Positions 32,656-43,664 of a stretch of DNA of 64,000 nucleotides are shown one piece after another. This stretch comes from Aureobasidium sp. EXF-3400. Lineage: Eukaryota; Ascomycota; Dothideomycetes; Dothideales; Saccotheciaceae. Under the pieces are notes generated by a model. It did no database searches. It was given only the letters and a program-made list of their open reading frames with translations, and was not told where the DNA came from. The stretch is taken from NCBI GenBank assembly GCA_024195585.1, contig SWBL01000303.1:1-64000 (forward strand). Reading direction: 5' to 3'. A program made the position numbers and the translations under genes. Within the stretch, counting starts at the first letter, position 1, and every line of letters starts with the position of its first letter.

Positions 32656-33702
32656 ATGAAGTTCTCTACTGTCTTTACTGCCGCCATGGCTCTGTTGATG
32701 CCCGCCGCCGTCTCTGGTCAGGCCATCGGAGACTCAGTCACCACCAGCGTCCTGGTCGTCGAGTACGTTCCAGCCGTCTCGACCTCGACCGTGTACCAGA
32801 CCACTCAGTTCACCGTCTGGAGCTGCCCACCCGACGTCACCAACTGTCCACTCCGTTCTGCTACATCTCTTGCCATGGTCACTGCCATCATCGGCATGTC
32901 AACCACCATCTGCCCAGTCACCTTCGTCAGCACTCGTGTCAGTTCTTACACTACACCTGCTTCAACCAGCTTCGCATCATCGCCTGGTGCCACTGTCAGC
33001 TCGGCCTCCGTCATCTCAACTACCTACTCGACTGGCAGTTCGACCATCACCATCGGCTCGTCCACCACCAGCTGGAGCTTCTGGTCAACCATCAGCTACA
33101 GTGCCACCTCGACTCCATCCGTCGTCACCAGCCAAGCCACTCTCTACTCTGGCGGCCCTTCTCTTCCAACTGGTGTCACCGTCAGTTCGACCTCGGCAAG
33201 CAACTCGGCCGGTGCTGCTGCATCGTCAGGCTCTGCTGGCTCTGGTTTGGCATCGGCCTCTGCATCGTCAGGCTCTGCTGGCTCTGGTCTGGCATCGGCC
33301 TCTGCATCATCCGGCTCTGCTGGCTCTGGTCTGGCATCGGCTTCTGGATCTGACGTCTCATCGGCATCATCCATCTCGTCGGCCTCAGCATCCGTCTTTA
33401 ACCCAGCAGGAGCATCGTCATCGTCGGCAGCCAGCAACGCAGCTTCTGCCAGCGCCATCGTCTCCACCAGCGTTGCTGCCAACGGTAGCTCTTACACCAT
33501 CTCGTACTCGCCACTGGGCACTGGCAGCCTCACCTCTCAGGTCGTCAGTGGTCCAGGATCGACCAACAACATCTCTGTTCCATCAGGTCCAACTGGCTCT
33601 GGCCCATTGCCCACTTACACTGGAATGGCAGGTCGTGAGACTGTCATGACTGCCTTGTCTGCTCTTGCCTTTGGCATGGTGGCAGCTCTGGTCTTGGTCT
33701 GA
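32656..33702 (+). CDS. GPI-type Ser-rich cell-surface protein with tandem repeats
   Basis: Single exon, 348 aa. The signal peptide is about residues 1-20 (MKFSTVFTAAMALLMPAAVS). The N-terminal part has a small Cys-containing segment (VWSCPPDVTNCPL and TTICPVTFV) with STSTVYQTTQFTVWSC, a pattern common in fungal wall proteins. It is followed by Ser/Thr-rich sequence and three perfect 14-residue repeats (ASSGSAGSGLASAS, about residues 189-230). The C-terminus is hydrophobic (TALSALAFGMVAALVLV), typical of GPI attachment. It is probably a structural or adhesive wall protein; function unproven. Divergent from the similar gene at 30804-31491. Confidence 0.85.
   Translation: MKFSTVFTAAMALLMPAAVSGQAIGDSVTTSVLVVEYVPAVSTSTVYQTTQFTVWSCPPDVTNCPLRSATSLAMVTAIIGMSTTICPVTFVSTRVSSYTTPASTSFASSPGATVSSASVISTTYSTGSSTITIGSSTTSWSFWSTISYSATSTPSVVTSQATLYSGGPSLPTGVTVSSTSASNSAGAAASSGSAGSGLASASASSGSAGSGLASASASSGSAGSGLASASGSDVSSASSISSASASVFNPAGASSSSAASNAASASAIVSTSVAANGSSYTISYSPLGTGSLTSQVVSGPGSTNNISVPSGPTGSGPLPTYTGMAGRETVMTALSALAFGMVAALVLV
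33220..33345 (+). repeat. Three 42-bp tandem repeats in coding sequence
   Basis: Three consecutive 42-base units, each coding ASSGSAGSGLASAS. They differ at a few positions, for example TTG against CTG for Leu. Such repeats often vary in copy number between strains. Confidence 0.9.
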
Positions 33703-34135
33703 ACTTGAGATGGAGCGTTGATATCACTATCATTGGCGGTTGATACAGGGCGATGGTTGTAATGCTTGTTTGGGTTGACGTTTGTTTGTCTTGTCGCGTT
33801 CGAGTCTTGTTTTTTCTTTTGTCCACACCACTGAGCAGCCTTACCATACCGATGACAGCATCAGGGGTTTCATCTCCGACTTACAAACAGCAACACATAG
33901 AGACAGCTTTTTACAATGATCAGACATACAGCAATTTGCATGACCTTCCCACTTTCAATGTGCAATGTACGTGACTGGTGCCGAGCACTGAGCACTCGTT
34001 TCTGGTGTTGAGGGCAAGAGCAGCAGCTTGCCGTACGTAACGGCGCGGCTGCAAGACACCTGCTAAACAAAGATGTGGCGTTATCGAGGTGACGTGCTAC
34101 ATTGCCCGGGATTCCAAGCATGCATGATAGGTTCG
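33703..34135. other. Convergent intergenic region
   Basis: 433 bases between the stops of the Ser-rich protein and the DUF155 protein. Nothing recognised. Confidence 0.4.
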
Positions 34136-35464
34136 TCACGAAGATTCAGTGTCAGGAGGCTGTTGCAAACGTTGCAATAGGACACCCCTCAAGAGGGCTT
34201 CGGTATTGGTAGGATCAAGCTTTTCTTGCCTTTCTCTCCAGATGCGCCACAACTCGAAACCGACCTCAATACTGATCAGGAATATGATAAGCCATTCTAA
34301 GCCCGTCGAGTGTTTCTCGCTCAACCTCTCTCGCAGCACACTAGCAATCTCTCCGGCATAGTCCATCCTCTCATTCAGAACTTTGATACGCACACCGACA
34401 TCCAAGGCACGTCCAACTTCGTCATAGTAGGCACTCAAGCCAAGTGAAGAGGGACTGTCCCAAAAGATATCTGGCAAGCTGTCAGTGAGCTCAGAATAGA
34501 GATTTAACTGTGCACGGATGGACAGAAGCTCGCCTGTCTTGCGCAGTATGAAGGATCTCGAGAAGCGCAATGGCGAACCGCGTGACAGAATGGTGGGTAT
34601 GGAGCGGGTACTGGAGAAATACGAGGACAAGAGGTCTTCCAGGACAGCAAGTTTGGTGGACCGGGCCAGACCCGAAGAAAAGGCGATCTTGGCCAGGACA
34701 GTGTCCATCTCGGGCGAAGGCAAAGGACCTGGAGAAGCAGCACAAGCCTCGTCTGAAGTCTTTGTACCGAGAATGATGGTGTCGCCTATGATCTCACTCG
34801 TGTGGTGTGAGGAGTCCTCAACGTATGCAAGGTCTTCGATTTCAATACGATCCAAGTGCGGGTTCTCGGCAGAGGGAAGGAGAAGATGATGGACTAGATG
34901 TAGCTGGAGAGGCTCGGACACATTCCAACACACAAGCGATCCGGAAGGGAAGACAAAGACATCGCCTGGCCCTTCTAAGCGTTCCTTAGCAGACTCAATT
35001 TGGGTGGGTGGGTTGGGGATCTGAAAATGGATGACTTGAGGGTACAGGCCAGTGGCATAGGGATCAACATTATAGCCAAGCTGCTGGATGAGACGGGCTG
35101 CGGTAGGAATATTGTATTGTTCAGCAGCACAATAAGCAGTGACTTGATTTGTATGAACGTGAGGATCTACAAAGCGATGCTTTCCACTGCGGCGAATCAG
35201 AGAGTCGCGAGAACGCTGAGCTTCAACAGCAAGACGACGTAGAGATGTTGTGGCAGCTTGCGAGCGGGGCGATAGACGTTTGGGAGGGCCGGGTGAATCA
35301 GGTACTGTGGTGGAGCTATCAGAGTGTTTGAGGCGAGCTTTGGTCAGAGAAACGGGAGCGTTTGGTGAAGGCGACAATAGGCATGTTGCACGGAGTCGAG
35401 GGCCGTGTCCAGGTCGCAAGCACCGTATCAGAGTCGCAGTAGCTTTGGACATTGCTGTAGTCAT
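34136..35464 (-). CDS. Mitochondrial RMD1/RMND1-like (DUF155) protein
   Basis: DUF155 family, whose members (yeast RMD1, MRX10; human RMND1) sit in the mitochondrial inner membrane and support mitochondrial translation; which paralogue this is cannot be settled by eye. Single exon, 442 aa from the ATG at 35464 (a second Met is four codons later). The first 60 residues are basic with no acidic residues, like a matrix-targeting sequence. The DUF155 core spans about residues 100-400, including GPGDVFVFPSGSLVCWNV, LARSTKLAVLEDLL and LRKTGELLSIRAQLNLYSEL. It ends in a single membrane helix (LEWLIIFLISIEVGFELW). Divergent from VPS41 across 183 bases. Confidence 0.85.
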   Translation of the reverse strand: MTTAMSKATATLIRCLRPGHGPRLRATCLLSPSPNAPVSLTKARLKHSDSSTTVPDSPGPPKRLSPRSQAATTSLRRLAVEAQRSRDSLIRRSGKHRFVDPHVHTNQVTAYCAAEQYNIPTAARLIQQLGYNVDPYATGLYPQVIHFQIPNPPTQIESAKERLEGPGDVFVFPSGSLVCWNVSEPLQLHLVHHLLLPSAENPHLDRIEIEDLAYVEDSSHHTSEIIGDTIILGTKTSDEACAASPGPLPSPEMDTVLAKIAFSSGLARSTKLAVLEDLLSSYFSSTRSIPTILSRGSPLRFSRSFILRKTGELLSIRAQLNLYSELTDSLPDIFWDSPSSLGLSAYYDEVGRALDVGVRIKVLNERMDYAGEIASVLRERLSEKHSTGLEWLIIFLISIEVGFELWRIWRERQEKLDPTNTEALLRGVLLQRLQQPPDTESS

Positions 35465-35647
35465 GCAAAACTTGGTTGATGGTCTGGACTCTGCAAGACA
35501 TGTACATAGTATGAGAGACGTCTTGAAAGTCCGGTTGATGGAACCCTTGGCATGACGGCGGTGTGCAGCTCCTCCCCAGAATCGAGGTAATTGACTCGAT
35601 AGCCATCTGCTCTGAGATCCAGTCTTGGATCTCATGCCTCCTGCGCT
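35465..35647. promoter_or_regulatory. Short bidirectional promoter, DUF155 gene / VPS41
   Basis: Only 183 bases separate the two start codons, so the two promoters must overlap or be shared. Confidence 0.55.
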
Positions 35648-38600
35648 ATGTCTGCTGCGCAAAAGGCGACTCGACACAATGAGCTCGACGACCAACAATC
35701 CCATCTAGCCGCCGACCGCACCACCACCCCCGAGCCCACATCCAACGAACACCACGACCCACGCGCCGACGACCATGACAAGGCCAGCCACGTGCACTCG
35801 GACTCTACTGACGCCGAAGACGAAGACGCCGACGACGACGACGAAGATGAGCCACATCTCAAGTACGACAAATTGACAGCTGCTCTGGTGAGCGTCTACC
35901 GCAATGGCGATGCCACCAGCTCGCTGTTCGTTGCTGGCGACAAGATGATCCTCGGTACTCACAATGGAAACATCCACACTCTCGCCCTGCCCTCGCTGCA
36001 GTCCCTACGCCTCTACCACGCCCATTCGGCCTCCATTACCGCTATCGACGTCTCCCCTACACCCCAACCCTTCTCCAACCTCCCTAAGCTGGACCGCTTG
36101 AACTCGAATGCCTGGCGAGCCCCTCCGCTACCCATCCCGTCTTCGCGCAACCCCAAGCAAGCCCCTACCCTGCCTCCGACCCCTTCCAATCTGATCCATA
36201 TCGCTACTGCTTCCATCGATGGCCATGTTTGCGTCTCATCGCTCGTCGATCCCAAGGATGTTAGTCTTCGTAACTTTGCCCGTCCTGTCAATGCCGTCGC
36301 TTTGTCGCCAGAGTACAAGACCGATCGTACATATCTCTCTGGCGGTCTCGCTGGGAATCTCATCATGACTGCCGGTGCTAAGTCTGGTGTGAGTGCCGAC
36401 GCAAATACGAACAGCGCCGCTGCTGCTGCCTCAGGTTGGCTAGGTTCCATAGGTCTGGGACACAATACAGGCAAGGATACTGTCTTGCACTCCGGTGAGG
36501 GTGCCATCAGCACTATTTCTTTCTCCAACAGTGGCCGCTTCGTAGTCTGGGTGAATGAGCACGGAATTAAAATAATGCGCTCGCATCTCAAGCTTGAGTC
36601 TCACGAATCCGAATCTGCTTGGAAGCGCATTGCCCATATCGACCGACCAAATCGGAACGCTTGGCCTGACATGGCTTCTGTATGGAAAGCCCGTGTGCAG
36701 TGGATCAATGACGACGCTCTCGAAGCAGACTTGGACGAGCCCAGAGCTCCAAATGGCTCTGCTACTCAAGATTCGAACAAGGCTTCCAAAAAGACCCCTC
36801 CAGAGAAGCTGATTGTTGGATGGGGTGATACTGCCTGGTTGATCCATGTCTTTGCTGCGCGCGTTGCTGCTGGCAAGAATGGTCTTCAGCGCCTACCAGG
36901 ACGCGCTGACATCCTCCACAAACTGACCTTTGAAGATTGTGTTGTGTCTGGTTTATCGCTCTATACCCCTTCCTTGCTTGCTGTCCTTGCTTATCGTACG
37001 CGTGATGACCAAGACAATCCCATTCCTTCTTCTGTGCAAGATACGCCAAAGCGAGGCAGACACCACCGTCAAACGGGTTTACAACCCGAGCTTCGCTTGA
37101 TCAATTTCGCAACTGGCGAAGAGGTCGATGTCGACACCCTCAACATAAACAGATTTGAATCTCTGTCTGCTGCTGACTATCAATTAACATCGCTCTATGT
37201 ACCTCCGCCGCCTCGTCTTGCTCCGGTACAGAAAGGCGCCCTGGAGAACTTTGGTGCCGGCTTGTGGGATGCAGGAGCGAGTGCGACGCGCCTTTTCAGT
37301 TCTGGTGCCAGCATGAAGAGTCCACCACCTAGCGAAAGCGGGAGAACCGCCATCAAATCTCCAGCAGGATCTGTTGGTGGTTCTCAGATTGGTACATCGC
37401 CTCAGTCAGCCCCTGATGCCAACCCTTTTCTCGCGCGAACAGGTCTCAAGCTTTTCGTCCACAGTCCCTATGATTGTGTTCTGGCCATTAGGCGTGAGCT
37501 CTCAGATCATTATAGCTGGTTGCTGGAGCGTAAACAGTATGGTAAAGCCTGGAGTCTTATAGATGATCATCCTGGCATTGTCGGCATACCAAGCGATCGA
37601 CAATCCATTCCTTCTTCGCCCAGTGGACCTTCACGTGCCCAAAACAGCCTCGCAGACTTCTTCGCTGATGAGGATGTATCCTCGACTACCATGTCCCCTG
37701 AGAAGATTCAAAACTCTATCGCTGCTAAGGAAAAACAGCGGGTAGGAGACTTGTGGTTACAGCAGCTTGTCGCAAACGATGAGTGGTCGACGGCAGGAAA
37801 AGTGGCTGGTCAGGTTCTCGGCACTTCTTCTAGGTGGGAGAAATGGGTGTTGGCATTTGCACAAGATGGCCATTTTGACGAGATCACGCCCTATATCCCC
37901 AGTACTGACATGAAACCGGCTTTGCCTTCATTCGTGTACGAAGTCGTACTCGGCCACTATATCGGTCATGATCGACCACGATTCCGCGAACTTCTAGATC
38001 GTTGGGATCCTGAATTATTCGACATCACAAGTGTGAAGACGGCAATTCAAAACAAGCTCGACTCAAGCGACGTCAATGAGGAGTCTGTTGAGGGCGGCGA
38101 GCGAGGAAGAGACTGGCGCATTCTGCTGGACGGACTGGCAAAGCTCCACCTCGCCGAAGGCTGTACGACGGACGCCTTGCGCTGCTATGTTCGACTCCAG
38201 AACGGCGATGCAGCCATGTCGTTGATTCGCGAATACCATCTAGCGGATGCTGTTTCTGATGATATCTCTGGATTGTTAATGCTCCGTGTTCCCAAAGAGC
38301 AAATGAAGACCTCGCCCTTGGAAGAACTTGAAGAAGCCTCGGCCGAAGTCGTTCGCCTGTTGGTGGATGAAGCCTTCTCGGGGAATATCCGACCTGAAGT
38401 CGTCGTGTCACAGCTCGAGCAGCGTGGTTCAACTTACCAACCTTTCCTATTTTTCTACCTCCGTGCTCTTTGGACAGGACGGACATCAGATGAAGAGGTT
38501 CCAATGAGCCGAGCCGAGCGTATGAAGCTTCAACAACAAGTAGAAGAAGGCAGGTTGCTGGTTGAACAGTACGGCGATTTGGCGGTGACGCTCTTCGCTC

Positions 38601-39536
38601 AATACAACCGCGAATTACTGATGGACTTCCTGCGGTCTTCGACATCATACACGTATGAAAAAGCATCGCATATATGTGAAGAGAAGCAGTACAATCCGGA
38701 GCTTGTGTATCTCCTGAGCAAGACTGGACAAACAAAGAGAGCTTTGTTCCTGATCATCAGAGAGCTCGGCGACGTCAGTCAAGCCATTTCATTCACCAAG
38801 GAGAACCCTGATCTTTGGGATGACTTGCTGGATTATAGCATGGATAAGCCAAAGTTTATTCGTGCGTTGTTGGAAGAAGTCGGCACATCTATCAATCCTA
38901 TAACGGTGGTACGGCGGATACCGAATGGGCTTGAGATTGAGGGTCTCAGAGAAGGCATCGGTAAGATGATACGCGAGTATGAGATTCAACACAGCATCAG
39001 CGATGGTGTTGCCAAAGTCTTGAGGGGTGAGGTCACGTCGGGCATGGATGTTCTTCGAGCAGGACAAAAGAAGGCGGTCAAGTTTGAAGTGACGCACGAA
39101 AAGCTTGATGAGGTTGAAGTGCACGCTGATCCGGTTCCAATTATCAATGGCAATGATATGGACGCTGACGGCACTGATCACAGCCCCAAGCCAGGGCACT
39201 GTGTCGGCTGTAAAGAAGCGTTCCATCAAGACGGTGAGACCTCCCATTTGCATTCTAGGTTCAATATTCGTCCACACACTAACAAGCATGGCAGAGAGGG
39301 AAACCCTCATCGGATTCAATTGTGGCCACGTCTTTCACTTGTCTTGTCTTTTGAACCTCGATACTGAAGCGAATCAAGCCGATGTCAAGAGACTACAAGG
39401 TCAAAAGCTTTCAGAGGATGAGGAACCCATCGACACTGGCAGAAGTGTGCGGGCTAAAGTCGAGCACGCGCACCAGATAAAGCGGGCTGTCCAAGGTGGC
39501 TGCCCAGTGTGCACACTGCCTGACGAGAGTGACTAG
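35648..39536 (+). CDS. VPS41: HOPS complex subunit VPS41
   Basis: Subunit of the HOPS tether, which docks late endosomes, autophagosomes and AP-3 vesicles on the vacuole. Exons 35648-39233 and 39295-39536 give 1275 aa. The first 75 residues are acidic and His/Asp/Glu-rich. A WD40-type propeller follows (from KLTAALVSVYRNGDATSSLFVAGDKM, shown in part as AALVSVYRNGD). The central and C-terminal part is a clathrin-heavy-chain-type helical repeat (LEQRGSTYQPFLFFYLRALW, ALFLIIRELGDVSQAI). It ends in a RING-type finger, CVGCKEAF ... FNCGHVFHLSCLL ... CPVCTLP; the single intron splits this finger. Larger than yeast VPS41, mostly in loops. Divergent from the DUF155 gene. Confidence 0.92.
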
Positions 39537-39986
39537 TCCGGCTCGACCGCCGCAGGAGAAACACCTTGTGTATAATAATACCCCATACCCCATTTTGATG
39601 TAGGAACACGTGCGAAGAATTGGTCTTGAGAAGGAGAAAGAGCACAAGATATGCATATGTAATTGAGAATCTGACTAGTTTGGTAGTCTTGATCTTGATA
39701 TATATTGGGAGCAATCCGTGTCCAAAATGGATCGAACTTTTCATGCTGCTTCTGGTCAACACAGCATCGCTGCCTGTCCCTGCAACAAGGAACTTCTGAA
39801 GCGTTGTCAGCCCGTATCGGTCTAGCGACGGGCGCTCGAACGTTGGTAAGGGCAAGTGAAACCCTGTTCGCTGGGGTGGGAGATGGCGTCCCTGCAGTCT
39901 GTCGGAGGGAGGCATAGTAGTGGTGATTGCTCGAGGTAACATGTACCTGGCATTAGGCGGGTGGCTACATTGGGGCACGCGAGGGC
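39537..39986. other. Convergent intergenic region, VPS41 / TMA16
   Basis: 450 bases, nothing recognised. Confidence 0.4.
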
Positions 39987-40577
39987 TCAAGCAGCGCCTT
40001 TGGGAGGGAAAGCACTCTCCTTCTTGTTGCCAGACTTGTCAACTCGTACGTAGCCAAGAGGGCTCAGGGCAATCCACTCGCCCTTCCAGTTGCGTAGTTT
40101 TGTGAGAGTAGCCTCGCTCTGCATGTCAGGCATCCAGAAGCCGGACTCGTATTCTTTCTGTTCCTGGTCCTGCTGCTGTTCGAGCAGAGTCTGTTTGGTG
40201 CTCTTTGGGCGGCCTGGGCGGCGTTCGGCTTTGAGAGCAGCCATGGCTTCGTCTTCGCGGCGCAGGTATTTGGCAATGACATGGTGCACCTCGGCATCGG
40301 TCAGGGGACGCAGCGGATCGGGGATCTCATCCTGAAGAAAGACGATACGGTTGACTGGGGCAGTGGTCAGTCAGGATCAGCTTCTCATGGGGGCGAGACA
40401 CGACATACGGTAGACATCATTCATCTTCTCACGCACAGCACCCAAGCGTGCAACACGATCATCTCTTGCGACAGCGCTGCGCAGACGCAGAGCGTCACGA
40501 CTGTTTTCATGCAAAGCTAGGGCACCGCCCTTCTTCTTTGACACTTGCTTCTGGACCTTTGCGAACTTGGACGGCAT
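39987..40577 (-). CDS. TMA16: Translation machinery-associated protein 16
   Basis: Small basic nuclear factor that associates with late pre-60S ribosomal particles. Exons 40577-40409 and 40354-39987 give 178 aa, the family's usual size. The N-terminus is MPSKFAKVQKQVSKKKGGAL (Lys-rich). The middle contains RPGRPKSTKQTLLEQQQDQE, the family's most conserved block, then YESGFWMPDMQ and LRNWKGEWIALSPLGYVRV. The intron is canonical GT-AG and the junction gives VYLNRIVFLQDEI. Divergent from EXO1 across 301 bases. Confidence 0.9.
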
Positions 40578-40878
40578 GACTTGTTGTGTCTCGGGAATGT
40601 GTACTCGAGTACTTGAATGGTTTAATTTTTATTTTCTTTGCAGCAAGTCTGCACCGGCGTTCGAGCAAGCCCAAAGCCCCAAATCTGGGGAACCGACGGA
40701 TCGGCCCGACTTATCAGGCAAGAAAACAGGGGAACGCGTCTGGACGCGCCTGCCATTATCCGGACTTTTGGACGCCACCTGCAGTCCTTGACATTGGCTC
40801 GTTCGTCTCGCCCATAGCCCACTGACACGTCTTCTGCTGTCTGCTTGCAGAGTATGGATATCTAGGTCGTCACTCGTC
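40578..40878. promoter_or_regulatory. Bidirectional promoter region, TMA16 / EXO1
   Basis: 301 bases between divergent ATGs. There is a T-rich run close to TMA16. No other element recognised. Confidence 0.45.
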
Positions 40879-42957
40879 ATGGGCATTCAAGGTCTCCTCC
40901 CTCTGCTCAAGTCAATTCAAAAACCATGCCACCTTAAACAACACTTTTCTGGCAAGACCCTGGCTGTTGATGCTTACGGTTGGCTACACCGCGGCACTAT
41001 TGCCTGTGCCATTGACCTTGCCCAGGGCAAACCCACCAGAAAATGGCTCGACTTTGTCATGCACCGAGTCCGCATGCTTCAACATTTCAATGTCACTCCC
41101 TATCTTGTCTTTGATGGCGACTATCTGCCCAGCAAATCCGGAACCGAAAAGGAACGCGCCGCTCGTCGCAGAGACAGCAAAGTCAAAGGACTCGAGTATC
41201 TGCGTTTAGGCAAGGCTTCTCAAGCTCAGGCCGAGCTGCAGAAGAGTATTGATGTGACGCCCGAGATGGCTCGTCAACTCATTGACGAACTCAGAAAACT
41301 CAATCTCCCTTACGTTGTTGCCCCTTACGAAGCCGATTCGCAGATGGTCTATCTAGAACGCTGTGGTCTGGTTCATGGCATTGTTTCTGAAGACTCGGAT
41401 CTTTTGGTCTTCGGCGCTCACTGTCTGCTCACCAAGCTCGACCAATATGGAGAGTGCATTATGATCAACCGAGATGACTTCACTGCCTGCCGCGAGATCA
41501 GTCTAGTCGGCTGGTCCGACGCTGACTTCAGGCTCATGGCCATCCTGAACGGATGTGATTATCTACCTGGCATTGAGAAGATGGGTCTCAAAACTGCATA
41601 TCGTATGATTCGCAAGCACAAAACGGTCGAACGCATCATCCGCTCTGCGCAGTTCGAAGGCAAGATCAAGGTCCCTCCTGGTTATCTTGAGGCTTTCGCT
41701 GGTGCGGAAGCCACCTTCCTCTACCAATGGGTGTACTGTCCTGAATCTCGATGTTTGGTCAACTTCACTGAACCCGCTTCCGATGTGGATCTCACCCAAT
41801 TTCCTTGTATCGGCAAGCACGTTGAGGCCGAGGTCGCAGCTGCTGTGGCGGTTGGCGACTTGCATCCACATACGAAGCAGCCTCTTTGTCCACCCAAGAT
41901 TTCGCGGAGTACATTCCAATCCAGTTCTCGCAGTCGTGCCCAAGCTCTTCAGACACCCGATCTGAAGAAACACAAATCAATCGACAGCTTTTTCAAGCCT
42001 CAGCGCACTCCTCTAGCCGAGCTTGATCCAAACAGCTTCACACCCTCGCCTAGTCAGCAGCGTCTTCTACAGCGCAGCCCAGCTTCTTGGTCAGCTGAGC
42101 CACTTCGACGTCCTTCACTGCTCTCACGTGCAGCCTCGACCGCACATGCTTCACAACTGCCACAACGCTCTTCACCAGGACTACCTCGAAACAAATCCAA
42201 TTCGCCGAAGCGCCAACGCCTATGTTCTGATGAATCTTACGTATCACCTCTGTCAACGCCTCTTGAACGTGTCGAATCTGGGACAAGCAAGTTCTTCAAG
42301 ACCGACAAAGTGCACGAAAGTGCTGTGCTTGAGAGGCCAAACAGTATATCAAAGGATGAGTTCAATCTCTGGTCTGACGACTCGATGGAACAAGCCATGA
42401 GTTTGTTACCGGGCCCAGCAGAACAACGAAGCTCGGTCGGATCCACGAAGAAACTTTCGGTCTTTCAAGATGTTGGCAGCTCAGACGTGCCTGGCGAGAC
42501 CTCTGACACGACAACCGAGACACCTTTTACAGCTGGGCTGGCAAACGAGATACAATCATTACGAAGCAGATTTTCCTACCAGCATGCCGCCTCTGGTGAT
42601 GCTCCGACAGATCTGGCCACTACAGGCGAGTCGAAACGAAAGAGGCACGAAACAGATGGTGTAATCCCATGTTCTTCTCCAATGATGGATCGAAAGAGCA
42701 ACGAGACTTCGCAGGGCGAGAGTCTGCACGATGATATCAATGAAGCCGACTGGCTTTCTGCAGAGTCTCAACCGCTCAGCCGTACGTCAGGCCAAAACAC
42801 GCAATCCAGTGGTTCGAGCAAGCCATGCTTCTCGCAAGGCAGTGAAGACCTTTTGATCCCGGACAGCGAAGGTGAAGAAGATGATGAGGAGGAACAGGGA
42901 TTACACCGTCGGCCTAGCTTTCCTCTGGATCTCGCGAGATTTGCATTCACAGGCTGA
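40879..42957 (+). CDS. EXO1: Exonuclease 1 (5'-3' exonuclease / flap nuclease)
   Basis: FEN/RAD2-family nuclease of mismatch repair and double-strand break resection, in the nucleus. Single exon, 692 aa. XPG-N domain from residue 1 (MGIQGLLPLLKSIQ, then LAVDAYGWLHRG); XPG-I around residues 130-230 with YVVAPYEADSQMVYL and SEDSDLLVFG carrying the metal-binding acids; helix-hairpin-helix NGCDYLPGIEKMGLKTAYRMI. RG-x5-AC-type spacing GTIACAIDLAQGKPTRKW matches EXO1 rather than FEN1. The C-terminal 320 residues are disordered. At about residues 363-373, HKSIDSFFKP resembles a PCNA-binding box lacking its Gln. The tail is acidic (DSEGEEDDEEEQ). Confidence 0.94.
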   Translation: MGIQGLLPLLKSIQKPCHLKQHFSGKTLAVDAYGWLHRGTIACAIDLAQGKPTRKWLDFVMHRVRMLQHFNVTPYLVFDGDYLPSKSGTEKERAARRRDSKVKGLEYLRLGKASQAQAELQKSIDVTPEMARQLIDELRKLNLPYVVAPYEADSQMVYLERCGLVHGIVSEDSDLLVFGAHCLLTKLDQYGECIMINRDDFTACREISLVGWSDADFRLMAILNGCDYLPGIEKMGLKTAYRMIRKHKTVERIIRSAQFEGKIKVPPGYLEAFAGAEATFLYQWVYCPESRCLVNFTEPASDVDLTQFPCIGKHVEAEVAAAVAVGDLHPHTKQPLCPPKISRSTFQSSSRSRAQALQTPDLKKHKSIDSFFKPQRTPLAELDPNSFTPSPSQQRLLQRSPASWSAEPLRRPSLLSRAASTAHASQLPQRSSPGLPRNKSNSPKRQRLCSDESYVSPLSTPLERVESGTSKFFKTDKVHESAVLERPNSISKDEFNLWSDDSMEQAMSLLPGPAEQRSSVGSTKKLSVFQDVGSSDVPGETSDTTTETPFTAGLANEIQSLRSRFSYQHAASGDAPTDLATTGESKRKRHETDGVIPCSSPMMDRKSNETSQGESLHDDINEADWLSAESQPLSRTSGQNTQSSGSSKPCFSQGSEDLLIPDSEGEEDDEEEQGLHRRPSFPLDLARFAFTG

Positions 42958-43664
42958 TCTCATTGTTCTGATGTTTATTTGTTTTTTCTGTTACAGCGAG
43001 GAGCTTGTGGTGTATTCAGCGATGGCTTTTTGGTATAGCATATGCATTGGGAGCATAGTTAGCATTGTACGAAGTGAGTATGCATGTACTCTGGAGTTCT
43101 TGGCTTGTCAGTGATGGGGCCTGCAAATCCACTTGTGCTGTACATTATCGTTGACTAGATGATGAAAACGTATTCCCTTTTTCTACTAGCAGTCCATTCA
43201 CTGTGTTGTGTCTTTTCGTCCATTACCAGCAGAGAAATCAGTGCTCTTCGTTATGTCATTGCTTCAAATTGCAAACATCTTTGTTTGACCCTCTACCGGA
43301 TTCGCTTCATCACATGTGCCGAAACCATATACAGCTGGGTCTTGTGGGCTTTTAGTCATCAGTGTCACGATTACCTCAACAAAAGCAGCGATGTACGAAA
43401 GTTATTGGTTGATCCAGAGTGTGACAGCCTGTCAATAGTATGACCCTGCCCCTCGATGATGCAGACACCCAATCACAATACATTTCAAAAGTCATTGGTA
43501 CTACTGAAACGGCCTCATATGAAAACATCTATGCTCCGATGATTTCACGAGCTCGAGAACCAAGTTGACGCAATTGTCATGTCTCATTTCGTATAGTCAT
43601 GCTAATGAATCCGGTTATCTACCACAAGACCACGCTGGTGACAGCCTCAAGGAAAGTTGAAAGA
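42958..43664. other. Convergent intergenic region, EXO1 / unknown gene
   Basis: 707 bases. The open frame at 43159-43443 has no motif and many Cys and aromatic residues, typical of chance frames here. No gene supported. Confidence 0.4.

Noticed and set aside
38073..38735. 220-codon open frame antisense to VPS41
   Set aside because: VPS41 is continuous and conserved here; the antisense frame has no motif.
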